In this document: positions 8,460 to 18,449 of the stretch, piece after piece
Layout of the letters: each line of letters opens with the position of its first letter
How positions within the stretch are numbered: the first letter of the stretch is position 1
Assembly: GCA_963518665.1 (NCBI GenBank)
Contig: CAUQKR010000015.1
Span: 1 to 20,943 of the forward strand
DNA: 20,943 nt
Source: GN02-872 sp963518665
GTDB taxonomy: Bacteria > Patescibacteriota > Gracilibacteria > BD1-5 > UBA6164
Direction of reading: 5' to 3'
Program-made: the position numbers and the translations under genes
Notes under the pieces: model-generated
What the model saw: the letters and a program-made list of their open reading frames with translations, nothing else
Databases searched by the model: none
Told to the model about the DNA's origin: nothing

Positions 8460-9752
8460 ATGTCTGGAAAAACACAAGAACAATTGAAAGAAAATATTTT
8501 AAAACAAGAAGAAAAAAAACAATATTACTCAGAAAAGTTTAAAAAAATAGAAGATCAAGTAAAAAATAGCTTAAAAAATCAAAAAACAGATGATGCTTTA
8601 AGAGATATTACTATTTGAGCTTTGTTTTTGTGAAGTTCAGATATTCACTATGAAGTTTTTGAAAAATATATTGTTGTGAGATTTAGAATCGACTGAATTC
8701 TAGTTGATATTTTTTATTTGGATGAAAGGGAATACAAACTTATTTTAGAAAGATTGAAATATTCTTCAAATCTAAAATTAAATATTACAAATATTCCTCA
8801 AGACTGAAAATATTCTATGAAGATTGATAATAAAGATATTGATGTCAGAGTTTCAACTTTACCAGTTTGAAAATCTGAAAATGTTGTAACAAGAATTTTG
8901 GATAATAGTAATACAGTTATAGATTTTGATAAGCTTTGATTTTTTTGGACTACAAAAAGATTTTTAGAAAGAGCAATTTCGAAAAAAAACTGAATGATTT
9001 TGATAACTTGACCAACTTGAAGCTGAAAAACTACTACACTTTATACAATTTTATCAAAATTGAATACAAGAGATAAAAAACTTATCACACTTGAAGATCC
9101 AGTTGAATATAAAATGGATGGAGTTATTCAATCGGAAGTTGACGAGTCAAAAGGTTTTACTTTTCATAATTGACTTAGAGCTTTGCTTAGACAAGATCCA
9201 GATGTAATAATGGTTTGAGAAATCAGAGATTATGAAACACTAGAAACTGCAACTCAAGCAAGTTTGACTTGACACTTAGTTCTTTCTACTCTACATACAA
9301 AATCTGCAGCAGATTCACTAGATAGAATTATAAATATGTGATTAAAACCTTATATAATAGCTTCAGCTCTAGATACGATTGTTGCTCAAAGACTTGTTAG
9401 AAGAATTTGTCCTCATTGTAAACAAGAAAAAGAAAAAACACCAGAAGAACAACTTCTTATTGAATCAATGATGAAAGATATTTGAATGCATCCACTTCAA
9501 GCAAAAAATGTAAAACTTTACGAGTGAAAATGATGTGAACATTGTAATAATTCTGGATTTTTGTGAAGAATTTGAATTTATGAAATTATTTCATTGAATG
9601 AAGAATTGAAAAATCTTATAAGAATGTGAGCTTCAGTCGAAGAAATTATTAGGGAAGCTAGAAAATGAGATTTTATCTCTATGAAAGAAGATTGAATTTT
9701 AAAAACGATAAGATGATACACTACAATCGAAGAAATTTTGAGAGTAATTTAA
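8460..9752 (+). CDS. pilB: type IV pilus / type II secretion motor ATPase PilB/GspE
   Basis: This 430-residue hexameric-ATPase homolog powers pilus extension or pseudopilus secretion at the inner face of the membrane. The N-terminal part has DIHYEVFEKYIVVRFRIDG, then the Walker A GPTGSGKTT at 184-192, the Asp box ITLEDPVEY, RALLRQDPDVIMVGEIRD with the Walker B, and the His box LVLSTLHTKSA. Two CxxC pairs (CPHC from 317, CEHC from 359) form the tetracysteine zinc site typical of PilB/GspE and absent from PilT. All three Gly of the Walker A box are encoded by TGA. The protein lacks the long N1 domain of E. coli-type GspE. An unknown gene follows after 29 nt in the same transcript. Confidence 0.95.
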
Positions 9753-9781
9753 AAAATTTATTTTTAATAAAAAATAATAAT

Positions 9782-10330
9782 ATGACAAGAGTAAATGCAA
9801 TTTGATATTGAGAAACAGATGTTAAAATAAAGAATAGTGAAACAAATTTTGAAACTAAAAGAATTTGAATTTTGTCTGGAAACTGAAAACAAGAAGTAAA
9901 AAAAGTTATAGATTTTTCAGTAAAATCTATAGATCAAATTTTGTGACATTCTGAAGAAAAAATTCAAAGAGTTCTGAATTTAGTTGAAGAACTTGATGAA
10001 AAGAAAAAAACTCAAAGAATATCAAATACAAGAATTTTTTGACTTTTTAAAATAGCTTATTTTAAGCTTACTGATAACGAGATAAAAGATTTAAATTCTA
10101 GAATAGTTTCAGAGTTTTGAGATATTTATCTAGAATATGAAAAATTATCTTTAACAGAGAAAATACTTGCAAATTTATCTTTAGAAAATCATAATAATTA
10201 TAAAGTACAAAAAATAAAATATTATTTAGATATTATGAAAAGATGAAAATTTTTTGATAAAGATTTTATTTTAGCAAAAATAGTAAATGAAGAAGAAAAA
10301 CAATTTTTTTTACAACTTATAGATAAATAA
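9782..10330 (+). CDS. hypothetical cytoplasmic protein co-transcribed with pilB
   Basis: I do not recognise this 182-residue protein. There is no signal peptide or long hydrophobic stretch, and it is rich in Lys, Glu, Ile and Leu. The N-terminal region (about 1-50) is beta-like with TGA-coded glycines (NAIGYGETDVK, RIGILSGNGKQEVKKVIDF). The remainder looks helical, including VLNLVEELDEKKKT near 66-80. It follows pilB by 29 nt and precedes a terminator, so it may act with the pilus motor; that is inference from position only. Confidence 0.65.
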
Positions 10331-10361
10331 AAAGATAAGAAAATTTTCTTATCTTTTTTTA
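10328..10361. terminator. bidirectional terminator, pilB operon / anchored protease
   Basis: A perfect 15-bp palindrome with no spacer (10329-10343 with 10344-10358, core GATAAGAAAATTTTCTTATC) is bounded by A- and T-runs. It carries the stop codon of the plus gene and abuts that of the minus gene. Confidence 0.85.
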
Positions 10362-10946
10362 GTTTACTAAATTTTCATACAAAATTTTTATAATAGCTTC
10401 TTTTTTATCAAGATTTATTTCTTGTAAAATTCAAATAATTTGTCTTTTATGATTGAAAAAAATTGTTCCAGAATCTCATTTTTTAAAAATATTTTTTGTA
10501 AAAATTTTATTATTTTCTATTTTTGAAATCTCAAGTCTAGTAAAATCCACTCAATTATAATAAAAAATAAAATCATTTTCATTTATTTGTCAAAAAGTTA
10601 TTTTATAAAAATTGTTATAACTTTCATTTGTTTTAAGAATTGCAATATCATTTTTTTCATCTTTTTTTATAAGTTTTGCTTGAAAAAATTTTCAGTCAAG
10701 AAAAATTTTATAGTTATCATTTTTTGTGTCAACTCAGTGAGCTACGGTTAAAACGAGATTTTTATTTATAAAAATTCATTTTGAAATAATTTTTTCAACT
10801 TTTTTTTGTTCAAAAAAATTATTTAAAATATTTTCTTGTTTTTCTACAGAAACAATATTTTTTTCTGGTAAAGGATTTTCAAAAAAATAAAAACTTATTA
10901 TATTTATGGAAAAAATTATGATGATTATAATTAAAAATCTTTTCAT
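10359..10946 (-). CDS. membrane-anchored trypsin-like serine protease
   Basis: This 195-residue protein has a hydrophobic N-terminal anchor or signal (MKRFL followed by six Ile; about 4-21). A compact trypsin-like fold follows with all three catalytic positions: His70 in LVLTVAHG, Asp100 in NDIAIL, and Ser159 in KKGDSGTIFF. It is short for the S1 family and has no PDZ domain, so it is not a full HtrA/DegP. The active site would face outside the membrane. Its start lies 36 nt after the radA stop on the same strand, so it probably belongs to the radA transcript. The substrate is unknown. Confidence 0.82.
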
Positions 10947-10982
10947 AATAAATTATTTAAAAAATTTTTCTACTTTTTTATT

Positions 10983-12293
10983 TTATAAAATTTTTACTAA
11001 ATCTTCTATATTTTTTATTTTTATAAGTTCAGCTTTTTTTGAGCTTAATTCACAGTCTGGAATAAAAATTTTTTTGATTCAGATTTTTTCAGCTTCTTTT
11101 ATTCTTTTTTCTAGTTGAATTGGTTTTTTGATTTTTCAAGTTAGAGAAATTTCTCATATAAAAATACAATCTTTCTCGATTTTTTTATTTAATTTACTTG
11201 AAATTATCGAAGTTGCAATTGATAAATCAATTCAAGGCTCTTCGATTTTCAGTCATCTTGCAATATTTGTATAAACATCGTAAGAATCAAGTTTTATTTG
11301 GCTGTATTTTCCAAGAACTGCTACAATCAAATCAAGTTTTGAATTATTTATTCATCTTGCACTTCTTTTAGGATATCAAAATTTTGTATAAGTTGTCAGA
11401 CTTTCTGTTTCGATTAAAATTGGTCTTGTTCCTTCCAAAGTCATAGATAAACTTGAGCCGATTTGTGGCTCTTTAGAGCTTACAAATTCCATTTCAGGAT
11501 TTTTTAAATCTTTTAATCCAGTTTCTGTCATAGAAAAAATTCAGATTTCGGAAGTTGGTCAAAATCTATTTTTTAGGGTTCTTAAAATTCTTAAATTATC
11601 ATATTTATCACCTTCGAAATATAAAACTGTATCAACCATATGTTCTAAAGTCTTTGGTCAAGCAAGGTTTCAATCTTTTGTAATGTGTCAAATTATAAAA
11701 GTTGTAGTATTTGATTTTTTTGCAAAATTTACTAAAAGTTCACTTATAAATTTTACTTGGCTTATACTTCCAGCTGTTCCAGAAATATTTTTTGAATGCA
11801 TAACTGAAATCGAGTCAATAACTAAAATATCAGTTTTGTGATAAGCCACAGTTTCTAAAATATCTTCGATACAACTTTCTGATAAAAGCTCAATATTTTC
11901 ACTATTTATCCCAAGTCTTTTTGCTCTGCTTGCAACTTGAAAATTTGTTTCTTCTCCGGAAACATAAATAATTTTTTCTTTTACAAGTTTTGCTAATTCT
12001 AGAGTAATTGTAGATTTTCAGATTCAAGGTTCTCAAGATAATAAAACAACAGAACCTTTTGTTATTCATCAACCTAAAACATTATTTAATTCACTTGATT
12101 TTGTAATAATTTTTTCAGATTTTAAATCAGCTTCAACTTCAGATAGGGAAGTCAGAGATTTTTTTTCTCATTTTGTTTTTGAGTTTCAAATTTTTTCTTC
12201 TTTAAATTCTTGCAGAGAATTCCATTCTCAACAGAATCTACATTTTCCTTGCCAAGTTGGGCTTTCGTTTCAACAATTTGTACAAATATACAT
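10983..12293 (-). CDS. radA: DNA repair protein RadA
   Basis: This 436-residue protein is close to the usual 450. In order it has the C4 zinc finger (C4, C7, C18, C21; CTNCGNESPTWQGKCRFC), a RecA-like ATPase with Walker A GEPGIGKS at 87-94 and Walker B ILVIDSIS at 156-163, the RadA-specific KNRFG motif at 241-245, and a C-terminal Lon-protease-like domain (about 280-436). RadA is a DnaB-like helicase that promotes branch migration during recombination. Walker A glycines G90 and G92 are TGA-coded. The upstream 55-residue membrane-protein gene ends 6 nt before the ATG. Confidence 0.96.
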
Positions 12294-12299
12294 TTTTTA

Positions 12300-12467
12300 T
12301 TATTCCATAATATGTAAAATATTTCTGAAGCTTGAAACTTCTTTTTCTAGATTATTTGTTTTTACTAATAAATAAATATTTGAAATTATCATCAAAATAA
12401 AAATTATAGATAAAATTATAACACTTATTTTAGCAAATTTTATTTTTCTTTTTATGTTATCAAACAT
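12300..12467 (-). CDS. small single-span membrane protein upstream of radA
   Basis: This is a 55-residue ORF: a basic N-terminus (MFDNIKRKIKFAK), one hydrophobic segment (about 14-36) and a short charged tail (KTNNLEKEVSSFRNILHIME) that could start a coiled coil. It ends 6 nt before radA, and a promoter lies upstream, which supports expression. Topology is like the small division proteins FtsL/FtsB, but it is too short and I make no family claim. Confidence 0.6.
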   Translation of the reverse strand: MFDNIKRKIKFAKISVIILSIIFILMIISNIYLLVKTNNLEKEVSSFRNILHIME

Positions 12468-12497
12468 ATTTCTTTTTTAAAAAATAAATTTTTTTAT

Positions 12498-12524
12498 ATT
12501 ATAATTATTTTTGATAAAATTCAA
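12498..12524 (-). promoter_or_regulatory. promoter of the small membrane protein-radA operon
   Basis: On minus, TTGAAT (12519-12524) and TATAAT (12498-12503) have 15-nt spacing; TTTGAA with 16 is the alternative. Copy 2 of the repeated AT motif abuts the -35. Confidence 0.6.
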
Positions 12525-12541
12525 AAAAATATTTTTTAAAA
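12523..12541. repeat. AAAAATATTTTTTAA motif, copy 2
   Basis: An exact copy at 12525-12539. It lies between the terminator of the minus-strand VirB4 gene and the -35 of the radA-operon promoter. Confidence 0.55.
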
Positions 12542-12572
12542 GAAAAATAACTATCAATTTTGATAGTTATTT
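12540..12572 (-). terminator. terminator of the VirB4-like gene
   Basis: A 13-bp perfect stem (12545-12557 with 12560-12572, loop TT) is followed, on minus, by a T-rich tail. The stop codon of the gene lies inside the stem. Confidence 0.78.
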
Positions 12573-14414
12573 GTTTGGGTTTGTATTTATAACTCTGTCT
12601 TCGAAGTAACTTGCAATTACTTGTATTCAAACATGTTCTGTTCCTGCAAAGAAAAGTCATTGTCAAACGGCAGCATTTAGCAAAATATATTTTTCTTGTT
12701 CTGTAAGTTTGAAAACATTTTGTAAAACATCAATTGAAGCACTTGATTGTTTTAAAAGTAATTGGATTGAAGAGTTTGTCATAATTGGCTTTCCGTAAGG
12801 GCTTCAAACAAAATCTTCTACATCTTGAGTGATTGTTGTTATTCACAAATTATATTTTCTGGCTCTTTTAACAAGTCAAAATAAAAATTTTGCAGAATCT
12901 TCGTGTTGCATCACATTCCAAGCTTCATCAACAACTAAGATTCTTTTTTTAGAGCTAGAACGAACTTTATTCCAAATATGGTTCAAAACTACATACATTG
13001 CAATTGGTCTAAGCATATCATCCAAATCTCTTACTGAAAAAACTTGAAGTCAATCTTTTAAATCTACATTTGTTCTTTGAGAAAAAATTCCTCAAAAAAT
13101 TCAAGTTGTAAATTTTTCAATTCTTTTTACCAAACTTTGAGCTCAATCCATAGTTTCTAAAACATCTTGTAAATCTTTCATTATTGGAATTTCTTTTCAT
13201 TCTGCATTGTCATCTTCAAGAGTTATTCATTTTAAGCTATAAGTTGTAATAATAGCTTTTTCCATAATTGAAGCTTCTTCTGCAGTCATTTTTCCAAGCA
13301 TCAGATTCATAAGTCAAAGCAAATTTATAACAGCACTTCTAAGTAAATCTCCAGGTTTTTCATCTTGGTCTTTTAGTCAAAGTGGTAAATCAAAAGGGTT
13401 TATTCTTTGTTTTGAGTTTAGAGAAACATCTAAATAACTTCCTCAAACTTGTTGAATCAGAGTATTATATTCATTTTCTGGATCGATAATTATAACATCG
13501 ATTCACATCATCAAACTTCTCAAAATTTCCAATTTTACAGCATAAGATTTACCTCAACCAGATTTTGCAAAAACTGTCATATTTGCATTTTCAGTTTTGA
13601 ATCTATCAAAAATTATTAAAGAATTATTGTGTGTATTTACTCAATATAAAACTCAATCATCATGTGTTAAAGTACTTGATGAAAAAGGAAAAGTTGTAGA
13701 AAGTCCTCAAGTTGAAATATTTCTATAAACTCAAAGTTCGTCTTTACAAAAAGGTCAAGTTGAAATAAAAGCTTGTTCTGCTCTCAAAAAAGCTTGTTTT
13801 TGTAAAACATTTCTTCAAGCAAGAACAGTTTCAATATCTCTTCAAACTTTGTTTAATTGTTCTTCAGTTTCTCAGTAAACTGTTATATAAAGTCAAAGGT
13901 GAAAATATTTTTCATCTCATCTTGTAAGTTTGTGTCTTAGTTCTTCTACATCTTGAATTTGAGCATTTATTGCAGGATCGTTTAATAATCATTTATCTGC
14001 ATTTATATTTCTTTCAGAATAAAGTTGAGTAAGCCTTCTTTTCAAATATTTTTGAATATAAGCCGAATCAATCGGATAAACAAAAAGACTCATATCAAAT
14101 TTTATATCCCAATTTATTATTGGAGAAAGCCAGTTTCACTCTAAAAATTGAGGATAAGCATAAACAAAAAAAGTTTTACTGTAAATATTATTTATTTGAA
14201 TTTTATCTTTAAAAATTCTCATAAAAGAAGGGGAAATAACATCTTTTACATAAGCTAAAGCTTCTTTGTATTCTTTTTCTGATTCTAAAAAATCTTTTTC
14301 AGAAATTTTTTCTACTGGTACTTTGTTTAAATTTAAATCTATTTTGTTATATCAATAAGTATCTCAAGTAATTCTATTTGATATAAGTTCTGTAAGTTTA
14401 TTTTTATTTTCCAC
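12567..14414 (-). CDS. VirB4/TraC-like ATPase
   Basis: This 615-residue protein has a Walker A (AKSGGGKS, ending K289-S290), the VirB4-type IIDPENEYNTL at 309-320, NPFDLP, and a Walker B RILVVDEAWN at 491-500 followed by ITQDVEDF. The N-terminal 270 residues match the VirB4 N-terminal domain only loosely (YLKRRLTQLYSERN, YFHLGLYITVYGETEEQL). VirB4 ATPases drive type IV secretion or conjugation assembly, and stand-alone relatives occur widely in CPR genomes. No transmembrane segment is evident. The start is GTG at 14414, the only start-like codon after an in-frame TAA two codons upstream. No relaxase, coupling protein or VirB6/8/9/10 gene is in the window. The SpoIIE-type phosphatase gene lies upstream on the same strand. 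Confidence 0.88.
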
Positions 14415-14458
14415 TTTTTATTTTTTATAAAAAATAATTTTCTACATTTTACTCAAGA

Positions 14459-14502
14459 AATAAAAAATGTAAAGTTTGCTTTATAAAGCTAGCTTTACAT
14501 TT
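14459..14502 (-). terminator. terminator of the PP2C/SpoIIE phosphatase gene
   Basis: Outer 10-bp arms AAATGTAAAG and CTTTACATTT (14465-14474 with 14493-14502) enclose an inner palindrome GCTTTATAAAGC. On minus it runs into TTTTTTATTT. It is the only terminator here with a branched or two-step stem. Confidence 0.72.
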
Positions 14503-14504
14503 AT

Positions 14505-14520
14505 AAAAAATATTTTTTAA
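14505..14520. repeat. AAAAATATTTTTTAA motif, copy 3
   Basis: An exact copy between the stop codon of the phosphatase gene (minus) and its terminator hairpin, so it is in the 3' untranslated part of that transcript. Confidence 0.55.
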
Positions 14521-14527
14521 TAAATTT

Positions 14528-15742
14528 TTACCAATTCCATTCTGCAATAAATTCTTTTGAAATTTCTAAATCAAAATCTTTTTTTGTATCAAATCATTTA
14601 GGTTTTATTTGAATTACTCAAAGAGTTATATCATCAAGTTGGGTATGTTTGTATCACATAAATTTTGATAATTCCATAGAAATACTTTTGTAAACAGAAA
14701 TACTTGTTTTATAATATTCTCAAGGTAAATTTGGAGCTGATTGAATAGCTTTTATTATTCTATCTTCTCAAAATAATTCTTCTGTTCAGTCTTTTCTTGG
14801 TTTGTTTATAGCTTCAGTTACTCAGTCTGAATACAAAACAATAATATCTCCAGGATCAACTTTTATTTCTACTTCTTTCAAAATTTTACTTATATCTTTT
14901 ACCATTCAAAGAGCAACTCAACCAGATTTTATTTTAAAAGTTTTGTTTAATTTTTGCTTATAAATTATTAAATATTCGTGACCTGCTCAAGTCATAAAAA
15001 GTCTTTTATTTTCTTCATCCCATCTAACTAAAAGTAAACTCATAAGTAAATTTGCTTTTAATCTAGGTTTTAAAACTAGATTTGTTTTTGCTAAAATATC
15101 TGAACCTGAAGTATAATTTTTTATAAATCATTCAATTAAACTGTTTACCATCGTCATAATAAATCAAGCTCAAACTCAGTGTCAAGTTGCATCTCAAACA
15201 TAAATATAGTAATTTTCAGAATGATCACTTTTTAAAATATCAAAACTATCTCAACCTACTTCTCAAGCTGGCTTAGAAGTCATAACAATACTTAAACTTG
15301 GAACTTCCAAAAGTTTTTTCTGAAGCATTTTTCATTGAATCTCTTTTGCTAATGAAACTTCAGATTTTATTTCTTTTCAGTGTAAAAATTCTGATTTAAT
15401 TCACTTTAGAGAAGAAACAATTTGTTTAAAAAATTGAATTATAAATTTTATATTTGGGTTTATAGTTTTTGTATTAAATTCATTATTTGACTCTTTTTCG
15501 AATCAATTTAAAAAATATTTTATTCAATTTACAACTTTTGAAATCGGTTCTTCATATGCTTTATAAATGAAAAAAAGTATAAAAGTAAGCTCAAGAAAAA
15601 CTACAGAAGCTATTATAAAAATTTTTGAAAAATTATATTGTTCAGAAAAATTTTTAGCTTCTCATGAAAAAATAGCTCAAGTTCACAAAACTAAAACTAA
15701 AACTAAAAATTTTATGATTCACAAATAAGCATTATTAAACAT
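14528..15742 (-). CDS. membrane-anchored SpoIIE/RsbU-type PP2C phosphatase
   Basis: This 404-residue protein has two N-terminal membrane segments (about 8-26 and 40-61), a linker with a signalling-helix-like region (about 105-140), and a PPM/SpoIIE phosphatase domain. The metal-binding motifs are intact: EVGGDSFD at 161-168, VGDATGHGVGAG at 182-193, TGAGHEYL, YSDGVTEA at 304-311 and the closing LDDITLGV at 369-376. The family dephosphorylates serine or threonine, often in anti-sigma-factor antagonist switches. No partner kinase or antagonist gene is nearby, so the substrate is unknown. The short loop between the two membrane helices could sense an envelope signal (inference). It lies upstream of virB4 on the same strand, with a terminator between them. 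Confidence 0.9.
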
Positions 15743-15825
15743 TTTTATTTTTTATAAATATATCTGAAATAGATTATCATATTTATCAAAAAAAATCAAA
15801 AAAACATAAGTTTTTGACAAAAACT

Positions 15826-15843
15826 AAAAATATTTTTTGAAAA
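15826..15843. repeat. AAAAATATTTTTTAA motif, copy 4 (one mismatch)
   Basis: AAAAATATTTTTTGA overlaps the -35 of the ftsA promoter. A TTGACA lies 12 nt upstream of the motif start; copy 6 before nusA has TTGACT at the same offset. Confidence 0.45.
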
Positions 15844-15864
15844 AAAAGAGTTTTTGAATATAAT
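15837..15864 (+). promoter_or_regulatory. ftsAZ promoter
   Basis: TTGAAA at 15837-15842 and TATAAT at 15859-15864 have 16-nt spacing. The predicted start near 15871 leaves a leader of about 110 nt. Confidence 0.65.
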
Positions 15865-15894
15865 TTAGGCATTACAAACACAAAAAAACAGCAT

Positions 15895-15950
15895 AAAAAT
15901 ATAGAAAGTATTTATTTGTAGCTTTTCAGCTCGTTCTATATTTTTGTACA
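15895..15950 (+). ncRNA. hairpin in the ftsA leader: possible attenuator or small RNA 3' end
   Basis: A perfect 12-bp stem (15895-15906 with 15934-15945) has a 27-nt loop holding a minor hairpin AGCT-TTTC-AGCT (15920-15931). The right arm ends in five T residues, as in an intrinsic terminator. A transcript from the promoter above would be about 75 nt if it stopped here. No known RNA family is recognised. Confidence 0.35.
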
Positions 15951-15982
15951 ATAAATTAGTTAATAAAAATTGAAAAAATTTT

Positions 15983-17221
15983 ATGCCAGTTACAAATACG
16001 ATTACAACTATTGATATTTGAAGTTCGAAGATTAGAACTATAATTTGATATTTTGATAAAGAAAATAATAATGATTTTCATATTTTATGAATCTGAATAT
16101 CAAATTCAAACGCAATAAGAAAAGGAAATATCCTTGATATGGAAGAATTTAAAAATAATTTAGATTCATCACTTGAAGAAGCTGAAAAAATGGCTTGAGA
16201 ACATGTAAAAGAAGCTTTTGTCTCTTTTAATATTTCTGGATTTGAAGTAATAAAAAATAAATGAATTATTTCAATTTCAGGTAGTGAAATAATGGAAGAT
16301 GATATTAAAAGAGTTCTTGATAAAGTGGAAAGTGGAATTGATATACAAAATAAAAGAATTTTAAAAGTTATTCCAGAAAGTTTTGTTGTAGATTTAGAAG
16401 AGGGAATTAAAAATCCTATTTGAATGAAAGCTAGAAAATTAGAAGTTGTAGCAAATATTTTTTCTATGAATAGCAATACTTTAGTAAATATTGAAAAAGC
16501 AATTTTAGATATTGGAATTGAAATTATTGATATTTATCCAAATCTTATATCTTCACCAGAATGAGTTCTTACAAAAAGACAAAAAGAACTTTGAGTAGTT
16601 TGTGTAGATATTTGAGCATCTACAACTTGAGTTTCTGTTTACGAAAATTGAACTATGATTTTTTCTACAGTTATTCCTTTAGGTTGAGACAATGTTACAA
16701 ATGATATTGCTCTTTGACTTAGAACTTCAACTGTTGTAGCAGAAAAAGTAAAATTAGAATATGCTGAACTTGATTTAGAACACAAAGAAGATTTTAAAGA
16801 TAGCTCATTTGATTTATCAGAACTTTGAATGGATGAACAAGGTGAAGTAAGTAGAGAATATTTATCAAAAATAGTTACTGCTAGATATGAAGAAATTTTC
16901 TATTTTGTAAGAGAAGAATTGAAAAAAATTTGAAGAGATGGCCTTCTTCCAGAATGAGCAATCTGTGTAGGTTGAGGTTCAAAAATGAAAGGCTTTGTAA
17001 ATCTTGCTAGAACTTGACTTAGACTTCCAGTTTTTATTTGACTTCCAGTTTCAAAAGATGATTTAGTCGATGCTTCTATTTCAGACCCTGAATTTAGCGC
17101 TGTTATTTGAACTATGATTTTATCAAATGAATATCACAGCAATTTAGGAAGTATAAACTTCAGCTTAAAATGATTTTTGGATTCTATAAAAAAATTATTT
17201 AGCAAAATATTACCGAAATAA
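15983..17221 (+). CDS. ftsA: cell division protein FtsA
   Basis: This 412-residue actin-like ATPase tethers FtsZ to the membrane and recruits the divisome. It has the phosphate-1 loop IDIGSSKIRTIIG at 10-22, the 1C domain (about 80-165), VCVDIGASTTGVSVYENG (phosphate 2) at 206-223, IPLGGDNVTNDIA at 231-243, and the adenosine motif CVGGGSKMKGF at 328-338. The C-terminal amphipathic helix FLDSIKKLFSKILPK (398-412) is the usual membrane-targeting peptide. ftsZ follows after 34 nt, the conserved ftsA-ftsZ order. Many glycines are TGA-coded. The start is the first ATG after the leader, with homology beginning at residue 5. Confidence 0.96.
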
Positions 17222-17255
17222 AAAATAAAAAAATTTATATAATTAAAAAAAGAAA

Positions 17256-18449
17256 ATGTTAAACAAAAGAGAAGATAAATTAAGAAATTTATTATCAGGA
17301 AATTTAAAAGATACTGATAATTCTCCAGTTCAAGAAGTTAGTTTTAGAAAAAGTATTTCTCCAGTTGCTAAAATAAAAGTTGTTTGAGTAGGTTGAGCTG
17401 GTCAAAATGCAGTGAATAGAATGATTGAAGCTGGATTGGAATGAATAGAATTTATAGCTTTAAATACAGATAATCAAGCTTTATATAATTCTTTAGCTTC
17501 TACAAAATTAAATATTTGAAAAATTACTACTTCTGGACTTTGAGCAGGTGCTGCTCCTGAAGTTGGTAAAAAAGCTGCAGAAGAATCAAGAGAAGAAATA
17601 AAAGCTGCTTTAGAATGAGCAGATATGATTTTTATTACTTGTGGTCTTGGTGGTGGTACTGGTACAGGTGCTGCTCCAGTTGTAGCTGAAATCTCAAAAG
17701 AACTTTGAGCTTTGACTGTTTGAATTGTTACAAAACCATTTTCATTTGAAGGTCAAAATAGAATGTCAAAAGCTATTGACTGATTTAATAATTTAAAAGA
17801 AAAAGTTGATACTCTTATTACAATTCCGAATGATAAAATTTTATCAATGATTGATAAAAAAACTCCACTTTTAGAAGCTTTTTCTATAGTTGATGAAGTT
17901 TTGGAACACTGAGTTAGATGAGTTTCAGATTTGATTACTCAACCAGGTTTGATAAATGTAGACTTTGCTGATGTTACTTCTGTTATGAAAAATGCAGGTT
18001 CAGCACTTATGGGTATTGGTTTTGGTAGTGGTGAAAATAGAGCTACTGAAGCTGCTAGAGCTGCAATTGATTCTCCACTTTTAGAATTATCTATAGCTTG
18101 AGCAAAATGATTACTTTTCAATATTACTTGAGGTACAGATTTATCAATGTACGAAGTTGATGAAGCTGCTAGAATTATTACTGATTCTATTGATAGTGAT
18201 GCAAATATTATCTTTGGTGCTACTGTAAATGAAGAATATAATGGAAACTTAAAAATTACAGTTGTTGCAACTTGATTTGATGAAGAATCAAATAAAAATT
18301 TTTCAGGAGAATCTAGAATAGGAATTTTGAAAAATACTTGATTTGGTAAAAAACCAGTAACTGATTCAAGAGTTATTCCTGCAACACCAAAACCAAAATC
18401 TCCAGAAGATGATTTAGATGTTCCAAGTTTTTTAAGAAAAAAAATATAA
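17256..18449 (+). CDS. ftsZ: cell division protein FtsZ
   Basis: This 397-residue tubulin-like GTPase forms the Z ring. It has a variable N-terminus (about 1-36), KVVGVGGAGQNAVNRM at 41-56, the tubulin signature GGGTGTG at 132-138, PFSFEGQNR, the catalytic T7 loop NVDFADV at 234-240, GSGENRATEAARAA, a short linker (about 350-384) and the C-terminal tail DDLDVPSFLRKK at 385-396 that binds FtsA. In the first loop some glycines are TGA. All five glycines of the GTP-binding signature and the four of MGIGFGSGE are GGT. This is the clearest proof here that TGA means Gly. Confidence 0.98.

Noticed and set aside
12300..12467. FtsL/FtsB-like division protein
   Set aside because: Topology is similar, but at 55 residues with almost no coiled coil it cannot be assigned to those families.
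12567..15742. Integrative conjugative element or plasmid segment around virB4
   Set aside because: There is no relaxase, integrase, origin or direct-repeat attachment sites. Codon use and AT content look like the neighbouring housekeeping genes.
16078..16476. 132-codon open frame on minus, antisense to ftsA
   Set aside because: It lies fully inside ftsA, whose motifs run through the region; this is a shadow frame.
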